Positions 13,507 to 23,300 of a stretch of DNA of 64,000 nucleotides are shown here, piece by piece. How positions within the stretch are numbered: the first letter of the stretch is position 1; each line of letters opens with the position of its first letter. This DNA is from Cunninghamia lanceolata (lineage: Eukaryota; Streptophyta; Pinopsida; Cupressales; Cupressaceae), in NCBI GenBank assembly GCA_027924645.1, contig BSBN01000334.1, positions 7,434,501-7,498,500 of the forward strand. The letters are read 5' to 3'. The notes beneath the pieces were generated by a model that made no database searches, had not been told where the DNA came from, and saw nothing but the letters and a program-made list of their open reading frames with translations. A program made the position numbers and the translations under genes.

Positions 13507-14595
13507 TGTTGGCAAGAGACACTATATGGATTCATGGTTGTTGTCATTGATGGCAACAAAGGTCATCCCACATATCCACAAGTCATGGTGTGTCTCTGCT
13601 GGAAGTCAGAATGAAGATTGTTGTGGTCCGGTGAATAAGAACAGAGCATGTGGCAAGGTCCGATAGATTGGTCCGAATCTCTCAGAGGAAGTGTCTTGGT
13701 GCAGTGTGGATTTTGGGAAGTCAAGAGGACTACCTTGAGTAGTATATTCCAAGGATTTAGCCTCCGGTGGTGGACAAGGAAAAAGATATGAATAGTTGAG
13801 TACTGGATTCCTGAGAGACAGTGAGAACATAGGAAGAACTGACTGACAGAGTATCAGACTATTTTCTGGATATGTTACTGTTGATGGAAAGGTTGTGAAG
13901 GCATGAATCATGTTTGGCCAACATGATTAATGATATCTACAAGTATATGCTTGATCCGCATTACTTGATATGCAAGGATTCAGCCTACAGAACAGAGTTT
14001 GTGAGAAAATAGACTATTTTGGATGCCGACTAGAAAGATAATGAAATCACTAGTGCGGATATAAATAGAGGATGGATTTTGTTGTGAGGAGTGTAGTTGT
14101 GGTATGGTGTATGCGAATAAGTGTAGAGCAGTGCAGAAGCAGTAAGAAAGATCCGGTATGTGAAAGGAAAGCAGAATAAAGAGTAGAGGAAAGACGAAGT
14201 GCAGCAAATCAGTATATTGAGCCTAACCAGAACTGAACTCTAGCATATGTAGATGCTTCCAATTAGTTCAAGTATTGTATAACATTCTTTTGTAGATAGT
14301 GTGTCTCCTTGTAGGCAGTGTGCCTCTTTGTGAGCAGTGTGCTTGGGAAGTGAGCCCTAATTGGCAAGTGCCATTTTGTAATTCCTTATTCTTCTAATAG
14401 AGAATAATCTTTGGGTTAATCACCCCGTGGTTTTCTCCCTTAACCGGGTTTCCACGTCAAAAATACTGTGTCATGTGTTTCTCATTTCATGGTAATGTTT
14501 GTTTGTTTGATTCAATGCTGCTTTGATTAATAAGAAAGTTCAAAAGAAGAAATAATTAGGATAACTAATTCACCCCCCCCTCTCAGTTATCAACA
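13507..14595 (+). repeat. Element D 5' LTR (1089 bp)
   Basis: It starts TGTTGGCAAG and ends CAGTTATCAACA just before the primer site. The same sequence is at 19927-21011. It contains a TATA box near the middle and, toward the end, repeated short GTGTCTCCTTGTAGGCAGTG-like blocks (14300-14350) that also occur in LTR K at the right edge of the window. Confidence 0.9.
14060..14067 (+). promoter_or_regulatory. Predicted TATA box in the 5' LTR of D
   Basis: TATAAATA within GGATATAAATAGAGG, about 550 bp into the LTR; the same motif is kept in the 3' LTR at 20481-20488. This is the likely U3/R promoter. Confidence 0.6.
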
Positions 14596-14597
14596 AT

Positions 14598-14609
14598 TGG
14601 TATCAGAGC
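14598..14609 (+). promoter_or_regulatory. Primer binding site of element D (tRNA-iMet)
   Basis: TGGTATCAGAGC two bases after the LTR end, complementary to the 3' end of initiator methionine tRNA; standard for plant copia elements. Confidence 0.9.
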
Positions 14610-14660
14610 TAAGTTCCTCCTAATAGAGCCTAACATCTTGAGAAAGATCTGGGAGTTCAA

Positions 14661-15839
14661 ATGGATGCATATGGTTTAAGGGAGCAACTCAAGACTGCCC
14701 TTGAGGATCTTGAACAGTCAAACTCTAAAGTCAATGAATTAAAGGAAAGACTCAAACAGGCTGACGAATTCATGAGAGAACTAAAGGACAAATTAAGTCT
14801 CTCTATGAAAAAGAGAAAGGAGCTGCTCCAACAATTGGCAAGACAAAGTGAAAAAAGTAATACAAATGAAGAATTGACTGAGAAAACCAAGTTATGTGAA
14901 AAGTTATCAAAAGAAGTCATTATGGTAAGACATGAAATGGAATCAAGAGTTATAAAGTTTACTCAAGAGATTGAAGAGAAAAGAAAAGCTGAAGACAATC
15001 TAAGACAATCTCTTAAAGAGAAATCAGAAGATTGCCTCCAGATGGATAGGATTATCAGACATCTTGAATCTGATCTTGAAGATGCCAAATATAATGAAGA
15101 AAAACTTGAGGATCAAATTGTCTCTCTCAAAAGAGATCTTCAAACAGCAAATGAATATAAAGAGAAATTCAAGATAAGTTTTGCTCAACTTGAAGTTCTT
15201 CTTGGAAGTCAAAAGAGGGTAGATGACAAGTATGGTTTGGGATATGAGAAAGGAGAAAGCTCCGGATCCGGTCAAAAGAATTTTGGATCAGAAAATCCAA
15301 GGAATAGGCCTAGAAGACCTCCAGTAAGACAGCCCAATGCTCAAAGATATCCATCTTTCAATGGATACTTCCACAGCTGCAATCATTTTGGTCACAAAGC
15401 TAGTCAATGCAGAAAGAGAATGAATCAGACTAATTCATTCTTCTCTGGACAGTGCTTTAACTGCAAAAGGTATGGACACAAGTCTCATGAATGCAGAAAT
15501 ATGCAAATAAACAAATCATTCAATGGTAGATGCTTTGCATGCAATAGAGTAGGTCATATGGATAATCAATGCAGATCAAGAGGTTATCAGTCAAATATGC
15601 AAGGAAATATTATTTGCCAAATCTATAATAGGTCCAGTCATAATGCAAAAGTCTGCAGAAGCAAGAATCAGGACAAAAGAGGTCCGGTGTATAATCAGAA
15701 TCAAGACAAGGGTAAACAAAAGATGAATGCGGATGAAGTTAGGAATCAGATGAACAAGATTTGGTTAAAGAAAAGTTCAGAGAATGTAGAGGTTGGATCC
15801 ACACTAGACTCTGGTGCTGATATTTCTTCTGAAAATTAA
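14661..15839 (+). CDS. Gag-like protein with coiled coil and CCHC zinc knuckles (element D)
   Basis: An open frame of 392 codons starts 51 bp after the primer site. Residues about 1-190 are a highly charged, heptad-rich coiled coil. Residues 200-230 are a Gly/Ser/Arg/Pro linker. Four CCHC zinc knuckles follow at about 235-330. Two are intact (CFNCKRYGHKSHEC and CFACNRVGHMDNQC). The first has lost its leading Cys (FHSCNHFGHKASQC), and the fourth has Cys to Tyr and Gly to Ser changes (CQIYNRSSHNAKVC). The tail has LDSGAD, recalling an aspartic protease active site, and then stops. The usual copia gag core ahead of the coiled coil is missing. This resembles SIRE/Maximus gag C-termini and would bind genomic RNA in a particle. 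It is unusually intact for this window. Confidence 0.8.
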   Translation: MDAYGLREQLKTALEDLEQSNSKVNELKERLKQADEFMRELKDKLSLSMKKRKELLQQLARQSEKSNTNEELTEKTKLCEKLSKEVIMVRHEMESRVIKFTQEIEEKRKAEDNLRQSLKEKSEDCLQMDRIIRHLESDLEDAKYNEEKLEDQIVSLKRDLQTANEYKEKFKISFAQLEVLLGSQKRVDDKYGLGYEKGESSGSGQKNFGSENPRNRPRRPPVRQPNAQRYPSFNGYFHSCNHFGHKASQCRKRMNQTNSFFSGQCFNCKRYGHKSHECRNMQINKSFNGRCFACNRVGHMDNQCRSRGYQSNMQGNIICQIYNRSSHNAKVCRSKNQDKRGPVYNQNQDKGKQKMNADEVRNQMNKIWLKKSSENVEVGSTLDSGADISSEN

Positions 15840-16492
15840 AAAGTGAGCTCTGGCTCAGGGCGAGACTCAAAGAAAATCCTATTCCCCCAGTAAATCAAGT
15901 GGTGTCAGATGTGGCACAAGATGCGGAGTAAAGGGTTTGAATATATAAGTCCTAAGATGATCCAGATAAGATTTCAGAGGTTCGCATGAAGATGTGAAGA
16001 AGTTGTGATCGATCAAGTAAGACCTGTTCCAGGAGATGCTCCAGAATGACAGAGGATTACAAAAAGGTCCGGAGAGATCTGGAAGTGCATTGTCTTATTC
16101 TGCAGATTGGACAGAATGTTTGGGATGTCCTTGTGATGTATCATCTTGATTTGTTCATAGTTGGAAGATCTGCATGATGTTCAAGATCAGGACTGATCCG
16201 GTACTCCAAATTATCTGAATAAGGCAAACTGGAATAATGTAGGTCAAGCATTTATTGCCATCAGATATTAGGGTTTGCGGAGCAATATAAGGGATTTCTC
16301 ATAAATCACTTGCTCATTTTGCACTTAAGAAGAAGTGAAAAGTGGAGCTCTGCAACAAGATTCATCAAACTCATCAAAGATCTCCTGCAGAAGTCATTAC
16401 ATATAGAAATCAATTCAACCACTCCGTGTAACCGAAGGCGCATAAGGTATTTTCCGTTTTCAATATCTCACTGCAAATCTTTTTTTAAAAAA
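15840..16492 (+). other. Spacer between the two ORFs of element D
   Basis: About 650 bp between the gag stop and the start of the second ORF, at the place where pol would begin. I see no protease, integrase or RT motif in any frame, so pol has been lost or replaced rather than mutated in place. Confidence 0.6.
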
Positions 16493-19400
16493 ATGGCTAC
16501 TCCGAATATAGTTAAGATCTCAAATAGACCTCGCCCCACATTCAAGAAACATCCATACAAATCTTTGGAGGTAGATCCACTAGGAGCCTTCTCTAGTGTT
16601 CCGCATGGTGTATTGCATACGGCGGACATTAGGGTTTACATTCATGCAAATTTTGAAGACTTTGGAGAATCAAAATTGATGGATATCTATCACAAATAGT
16701 TGATAGATGACTCCTTTGAGATTAAACCTTAGTACAAAGCCATCTGGGATAAACACTTTGCACAGTGCATCCATTTCCCCTGTTTTGAAGAAGATGAATG
16801 GGTCCGGTATGTACTAAGTAGAGTGCATGACAACTTCCTATGGTTGAACAAGCCCTTCAAGATCACCAAAGATGCAATTAGGGCTGTAACCAGTCTGCAT
16901 TCATCCGGTGGATTACCTGTTCTCAAATCTATCAAAAATCAGACAGTTAGTGATGCAACTAGATCTAAGTATGACAAGAGAGCTATGACAGTTGAAGACA
17001 TCACTGAACCCGATGTCAAATTTGCATCTATGATAATTGGTTACAAGATCTATCACTCCAGTAGGGAAAATTCAGTACCGGGAACTACAATTTACATAGC
17101 TTATCAAATGCTAAAGGAGAATGCAGACTATGACTTGTGTCAGCTTCTTGTAAACCAACTTTTTAAAAATCTGCAAAAGATGAAGAAGGACAAGAAAAAC
17201 TCCTTCAAGTATGGCAATTTGATCCTTTGTCTCTTCTTTTATTACATGAATGAGCTTCCCGGATCCAGTGGATGGATATGGCAGAATGACAGACCAGTTG
17301 CCGTCCAAATCAGAGATTATTTGCATGGACTTGGGGATGCCAAAGCAAGAAAAATAGCTCTATGGGGATATTTCAAGAACTTCTAGAGCATGATGCATGC
17401 AAGAGAAAGAATACCCCAATCTCTTGTTGAAAAGTACAAAGACACAGTATGCTTTATGGTAGAAACAGATCAGTGTCTAATGGAGGCAGTAGAACCAAGA
17501 ATTGTGTGGATCATGCCCATGGAGTATGAAGTGGATGAACAGATAGTGGAGCTGCATGTTCAACACATGCTTAGTCAGCCTAAAGATCCAAAGGTGGAAA
17601 GGTTCAGAACATTTGAGGAACTAAGTATAAAAATCCATGTTGAACTCAGAGAACCAGAGATCAAGAGGAAGGTGAGAAAAGAAGTAAAGCATATTGCTCA
17701 AGGCCTAGGCATCCCAAAGGAGGCACTTGATGTCAACTGGGAAAAGAGGCGAAAGGTTGAGGAAGAGAAGAAAGAGGCAGAAAAGAAAAGCAAGAAAAGT
17801 ACTCCAGTGGAAACCTCAACCTGGACTAGATCATCAAAGGGATCTACACCTGTCACAACCAAAGGCTCAAAAATGTCAAAACTGGAAGGTCAGACATCCG
17901 AGAAAGGAGAGAAAAGATCTAAAATAAAAGCCACAAGGGCTTACACAAGTCAGAAAGATGAAGAGGACACAGAATCAGATGAGGGGGTAAAAGAAATAAA
18001 GAAATAGAAGAAGAAAGGATTCGGTAAACCCTCCACAGGCCAAGACAAGGAAGAAATGATAGAGGTATTTGTTGAAAAGCCCACCCTGTCTCTAGAGAGT
18101 GTAATCAAGTCATTCACGGTGGATGGAAACCTTCAACCAATGACTGAATTCTATGATGACTACAATGAGGCTGACCAAAAGATTCTGCAGGAAGCCACAA
18201 TCAAGTATCTGAACATATACAATAAGGCTTTCATTGAGATCATATCTCTAATTCCTAAAAGCCTAGAATAGGAATTAGAAATAAGAACGAATAATGCTCA
18301 GGAAAAAGATCTTGAGATCCAGGAGCACATAGCTATTCAGCTATATCCTCAAATTGATCCCAAGACAATGAACATAATATTCAAAGACTGCAAAGATGAG
18401 TTCAGGAGTAAAGCAAGAATGAATCAACTCATGCTTGGTGAGACTGACAAGGTGGCCATAGAGATAGAAGAGATCCTTCGGAAGGCCTTCAAAAGGTTTA
18501 ATCTTCCTGTTGTAGAGGACTTAGGTGCAGAAACAGCTGTGGATTTGGAATCATCTACTCTGGAAGAAGTGGCCCTTGAACAGACTAACATCTCTCCTCT
18601 GGCTTCCCCTACAGTCTCCAGATCCCAAGAAGAAGAGAAATTACAGGAGAAAGAAGCAGCAGTAAAAGAAAAAGAGGTTGACAGCACCAAGGATGCAGAG
18701 AAAGAGAAGATTCCAACAGAGAAAACCACAACTGAAAGTGGTAAGAATGTAGAAGGAGAAAAGACTCCAAAGGACAAAACTGCAAAAGAGAAGAAACATC
18801 TGTCTCCGGCAAGAGACACTGCACAAACTGTTCAAAAATTTCTGAGCCAAGAAACAATAGAGATTGATGAACCGGAGCTTCTAAAAGGTCCATTCAACTT
18901 TGACTCCCTCTCTTCAGTATAGACAATGAAGATAGCTTCATTTGCAAATGCTAAGGCAAATGAAAAACTCCTAAAGTCTCATATGAAAGACTGTGAGTTA
19001 ATAGAGGCTGCTTTCGGAGTGCTTGAAAAGATTATGCCATCAGTCTAGATAGATCCAACAGCCTCCTCTTCCGGTAATCTCAAAACCTTAGTCAGCAGTG
19101 TTGATACACACTTTGATTCTCTAAAAAAATCAGTTGAAGAAAAGGTCCGGAAGGAATTTTTGGATAAAAGATTTTTAGAAGTACTAGGATTAATCTCTAA
19201 TGATAGGAGAAATATGAGTATTGGAATAAAGAGCTTAGAAAATGCTCTTAAGGATGGCGGTGACATTTACAAATTTTGTATCTCCTGGTCAAAGGCAACA
19301 GTAGAAATTGATAAGAAAATAAAAGAGGAACAGATAAACTAGAAAGTTTGTCTCAAAGTTTTGATCCTCTCTCTTCCTCTATAGTAAATCAAGAATGTCA

Positions 19401-19695
19401 AACTATTGCAATCACAAATGCAATAAAGAACTTTGAGAAGGAAAGGAAGAATATAACTAACTAGATGGGAGAACTTAGAAGGATTATAATCCCTATGTTA
19501 GAAACTATGCATGAGGCCATCAGTGATGCTCAGACTACTGCCCAAACAAATGATCTGACAGATCTCAAGAGGGTAGAAGCTTTTACATTTTTGTTGAGTG
19601 GTCACATTTCAATTTTGGATAGAATGAAGAAAAGTTGGGCTACAGAACTGGTCCAATTGAAGACATCCTTTGCAGACATTCTTCAGTTTATGTGA
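16493..19695 (+). pseudogene. Element D second ORF, about 1,067 codons, function unknown
   Basis: From the ATG at 16493 (MATPNIVK) a single frame runs to about 19336, then one 1-bp shift moves it to the frame ending in TGA at 19693-19695. Within it are eight in-frame stops, all TAG: 16697, 16730, 17384, 18005, 18269, 18920, 19046 and 19462. The first 300 residues look globular (e.g. WLNKPFKITKDAIRAV, MNELPGSSGWIW, DRPVAVQIRDYL). A Lys/Glu/Ser-rich stretch lies near 17730-18000, another charged Ser/Thr/Glu-rich stretch near 18530-18830, and the C-terminal part is helical and probably coiled coil. I recognise no enzyme domain. It replaces pol in the element, is sense to gag, and lies directly upstream of the purine tracts. 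My impression is that similar ORFs occur in other conifer elements, but this is unverified. An env-like identity is possible, but I see no convincing signal peptide or membrane anchor. Confidence 0.7.
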
Positions 19696-19771
19696 GTATG
19701 TAATATGCGGCTAAGTATAGTAAATTTTTGAAAATTTTGGTGTGCGGACCCTACCCTTTGCCATTGATGTC

Positions 19772-19923
19772 AAAGGGGGAGTGAGGAGAAGTGAAAAATG
19801 AGGAATCCAACTAAGGGGGAGTTCCAGAAATTGTATATAAAGATAGAGCATCAGCCAAGGGGGAGCATAGTGTAAACACTTAGTCATTTTTCACTAAGTG
19901 TTGCCATCAATGCCAAAGGGGGA
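19772..19923 (+). repeat. Series of four purine tracts upstream of the D 3' LTR
   Basis: AAAGGGGGA (19772-19780), AAGGGGGA (19813-19820), AAGGGGGAG (19857-19865) and AAAGGGGGA (19915-19923) occur within 150 bp. The last one, three bases before the LTR start TGTTTGC, is the likely functional polypurine tract; the others are copies of the same motif. Confidence 0.8.
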
Positions 19924-19926
19924 TAT

Positions 19927-21011
19927 TGTTTGCAAGAGACACTATATGGATTCATGGTTGTTGTCATTGATGGCAACAAAGGTCATCCCACATATCTGCA
20001 AGTCATGGTGTGTCTCTACCGGAAGTCAGAAAGAAGATTGTTGTGGTCCGGTGAACAAGAACAGAGCATGTGGCAAGGTCTGACAGATTGGTCCGGATCT
20101 CTCAGAGGAAGTGTCTTGGTATAGTGTAGATTTAGGGAAGTTAAGAGGACTACCTTGAGTAGTATATTCCAAGGATTTAGCCTCCGGTGATGGACAAGGA
20201 AAAAGATATGAATAGTTGAGTACCGGATTCTTGAGAGACAGTGAGAATAGAGGAAGAACTGACTAACAGAGTATTAGACTATTTTCTGGATGTGTTACTA
20301 TTGATGGTAAAGGTTGTGAAGGCATGAATCATGTTTGGCTGACATGATTAATGATATCTACAAGTATATGCTTGATCCGCATTACTTGATATGCAAGGAT
20401 TCAGCCTACAGAACAGAGTTTGTGAGAAAATAGACTATTCCGGATGCCGACTAGAAAGATAATGAAATCACTAGTGCAGATATAAATAGAGGATGGATTT
20501 TGTTGTGAGGAGTGTAGTTGTGGTATGGTGTATGCGAATAAGTGTAGAGCAGTGCAGAAGCAGTAAGAAAGATCTGATATGTGAAAGGAAAGTAGAATAA
20601 AGAGTAGAAGAAAGATGAAGTGCAGCAGATCAGTATACTGAGCCTAACCGGAACTGAACTCCAGCATATGTAGATGCTTCCAATCAGTTCAAGTATAACA
20701 TTCTTTTGTAGACAGTGTGTCTCCTTATAGGCAGTGTGCCTCTTTGTGAGCAGTGTGCTCGGGCAGTGAGCCCTAATTGGCAAGTGCCATTTTGTAATTC
20801 CTTATTCTTCTAACAGAGAATAATCTTTGGGTTAATCACCCCATAGTTTTCTCCCTTAACTGGGTTTCCACATCAAAAACACTGTATCATGTGTTTCTAA
20901 TTTCATGGTAATGTTTGTTTGTTTGATTCAATGCTACTTTGATTAATAAGAAAGTTCAAAAGAAGAAATAATTAGGATAACTGATTCACCCCCCCCTCTC
21001 AGTTATCAACA
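19927..21011 (+). repeat. Element D 3' LTR (1085 bp)
   Basis: Direct copy of 13507-14595, starting TGTTTGCAAGAG and ending CAGTTATCAACA, then AAGTA (target duplication). It keeps the TATA motif at 20481-20488. Confidence 0.9.
20481..20488 (+). promoter_or_regulatory. Predicted TATA box in the 3' LTR of D
   Basis: TATAAATA at the position homologous to 14060-14067; retained in both LTRs. Confidence 0.55.
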
Positions 21012-21665
21012 AAGTAATATTAAGAAGACATAACATACGACACATTTCCAACATTTATACCTATTGTCCATGATTGGCAACATGAACTCATGATATTACA
21101 ATGTAATTGTTGATCAATCTTACTCGTTGTGACAACGACGATTGGACAGACAACGTTGTTCTTCCACAATGACGTAACAAAGAGTGACTTACCCTTACAA
21201 CTCATAACAACTTCATCGATAATTTGACTTAACCAAAATCAAAGCTTACCTCAAGATGCTAGGTTTCAGTGTCTGATATCTGTTCTTAGTGGCAAATACC
21301 CTTTGGTGATCCAGAGTCTATACTCTCCTTCCCTGAAGATACTTTCTCTCCCCTTGCTTCATAGAGAATCTGATCCACCTATTCTTGTCAAAACATTCTC
21401 ACATACAAATTGTGGTCAATGTATCGTTATCCCAGTCAAAGCATAATATAATCATAATATTTCTCTTTTCCACATTGAAAAAGGCATTTTAATTCGTATC
21501 ATCAAATTGATAATATTTAGGAGATAAAAACATGATTCCATAAAATTAATACTTATAATCATAACATTGTTTCTCATGATCATAAATGTATTCACATGTC
21601 TATTTCTATCCTTGAAAGATGTAAAAGTAAATAGTAAAAATTAGTCCAAAAAGAGGGATGTAACA

Positions 21666-22320
21666 ATCTCTTTCATGAGGCAATCATTTTGGAATCTCTT
21701 CAAAAACTATTGTGTTCTTATGTGCAACCACTTGTAGATATGATGGTGTACAAGACTTTTAGTGATATGCTTCTAATGAAAATAGTTGGGCCACAATCTC
21801 ATCTACCTTGTTGTTAAGAATCTCTTGCATTTGATGAGAACTTACATTAATGGAGACTTTAAACATAACCCTCTTAGTTTTAATGTCTTTTCATTTGACT
21901 AAAAATTCATGAGTTACTATGGGAATTTCATCTCAATTCTCCCTGATGTATTAACCCACTAGATTCCCAACACAATGTTTGTTGTTTACATGGAAGTAAT
22001 AATCATAGGCCAATAAATATTTTATTCTCCCATGGAAAATTTAATGCTATGGAACTAGCAATACCACCATCTACAATCAAGACCTAACATTTTGGAGCTA
22101 GATAGATAAAATAATTTAAATGCGTAGACATGTTATTGATGAATTTGTGAGTGATTCTTGAGTCTATCAAAATTGTTACTCTCTTTCTTTTAGAAACAAG
22201 CTACTTTGAGAGTTTGTGGGTTGCTAATGCTAGAAGGACAATTACAAGAAATATTTGGTTATGTATCTTCTAATTCCTCATTTGACTCCTTACCTATCAT
22301 TAATATTTGTTCATCATCTT
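21666..22320 (-). pseudogene. Element A: protease and pre-RT region remnant
   Basis: Continuing element A on the minus strand, the reading TILIDSRITHKFINNMSTHL near 22130-22190 matches the gypsy aspartic protease active site (usually DSGATHNFI) with Gly-Ala changed to Arg-Ile. Farther down, VFEEIPK, a stop, and LPHERD (up to 21666) match the conserved F..IP.GLPP.R block ahead of RT. The frame then continues across element B into the RT remnant at 1674. Several stops and frame breaks make it non-functional. Confidence 0.7.
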
Positions 22321-23300
22321 TTTCCACACTAATTCCTTCAATATAGAATGACTTCTTTTCAGGACATTTATGTCCTCTACTCTATTTCCTATCATTTTTA
22401 AAACATAACCCTTTTTCCCTTTTATTTTCAATTTATTAAGGAGTCAATCTAGTTCATTGAGGGAATGGTGTTACTAAAAAGTTATTCTCTCTTATTCCAT
22501 TGAATCCTTGACTTATAAGAGCTAAAAAATTCTCCTCTACCCTTGATTTTATGAAAAAATAATTAGACATAGAGTTAGGCCTACATATGCATACCCCATT
22601 TTGGATGCGATCCTTGAGTCCAAAACTAAACAAGTCATTCAAGTTCTCTTGTGTAATTTGTTCTATTTGAAAGAATAGGTTTCAAAGTTGCTTAATATAA
22701 TCCATGACTGATGCTATTTTTCATAGTTTAACTAACTAGATAAAGTAGTTGTCTAAAACACTATTTCTAGAGTGTGGCTATAGTTCCACTCTAAAAATAA
22801 TCATGTGACATTGATATCTTTTTTCTTCATTTAATCATATATCCATATGTATCAAATGAATTCTAGATATAAGGAAGCCATTGTCACCTTTTTTTGCACT
22901 TGTAATTTGATGTACATGAAAAATTCTCCATTTAATTGATCCAAGTTAGTGGATCCTTGCCATCAAACTTGCACATATCCACCTTTGGTAGTAGGTTTTG
23001 AGATCTTGTTTGAGTTCTAGCATTTGGATTTAAACTAGATGATTTGGATTATCCACTTTGATTGATTTAAATGTGTGGTTGTGAGCCTAACTTTTTCTCA
23101 ATATAATCATTGATAACTAGCAATGTGTTAGTGATTCTATATATATCTCCTTGCATGATATCCAATGTTCCTTGAAAGAGTTGCGCATCCTCAATGATCT
23201 TTATCACTTTGCCATCCAATGGGGAGGGAGTTATAATTAGGGCCTCATTTGATCCAAACTTGAAGTCTATCATCTTTCTTAGCACTCTTTCCTAGTGTGT
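22321..23300 (-). pseudogene. Element A: gag remnant with degenerate zinc knuckle
   Basis: Minus-strand frames read MLRKMIDFKFGSNEALIITP at the N-terminal side (23285 downward), LNDLFSFGLKDRIQ-like text near 22630, and LCFKNDRK, a stop, then SRGHKCPEKK near 22370-22400. The last is a gypsy CCHC knuckle (C..C....H....C spacing) whose second Cys is lost and which contains a stop. The order N-terminal gag, capsid-like block, knuckle, protease is canonical for chromoviruses. Upstream (above 23300) I could identify neither a primer site nor the 5' LTR. Confidence 0.65.

Larger units (their letters stand above)
13507..21011 (+). mobile_element. Element D: non-autonomous SIRE-like copia retrotransposon
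   Basis: Two direct LTRs (13507-14595 and 19927-21011), an initiator-Met primer site after the first and purine tracts before the second define a complete 7.5-kb element. It is flanked by GAGTA (13502-13506) and AAGTA (21012-21016). The uninterrupted homologue near 5465-5485 shows what the target looked like and confirms the duplication. Inside are a gag-like ORF with CCHC zinc knuckles and a second long ORF; protease, integrase, RT and RNase H are absent. The first 240 bp of the LTRs differ at about 15 positions, mostly transitions, so the insertion is not recent. It resembles the TR-GAG class of gag-only elements, but with an extra ORF. Confidence 0.88.

Noticed and set aside
14657..15275. 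Antisense ORFs at 14657-14920 and 15024-15275
   Set aside because: They are shadows of the heptad-rich gag coding strand and have no features of their own.
18424..18893. Three minus-strand ORFs of up to 131 codons, Ser/Phe/Leu-rich
   Set aside because: They are antisense to the Lys/Glu-rich part of the D second ORF, which gives Phe/Ser/Leu-rich text on the other strand; not genes.
16493..19695. Amber (TAG) recoding as the explanation for the D ORF stops
   Set aside because: Nuclear plant genes do not use it, and CHG deamination of CAG explains the pattern more simply; kept only as an alternative to test.
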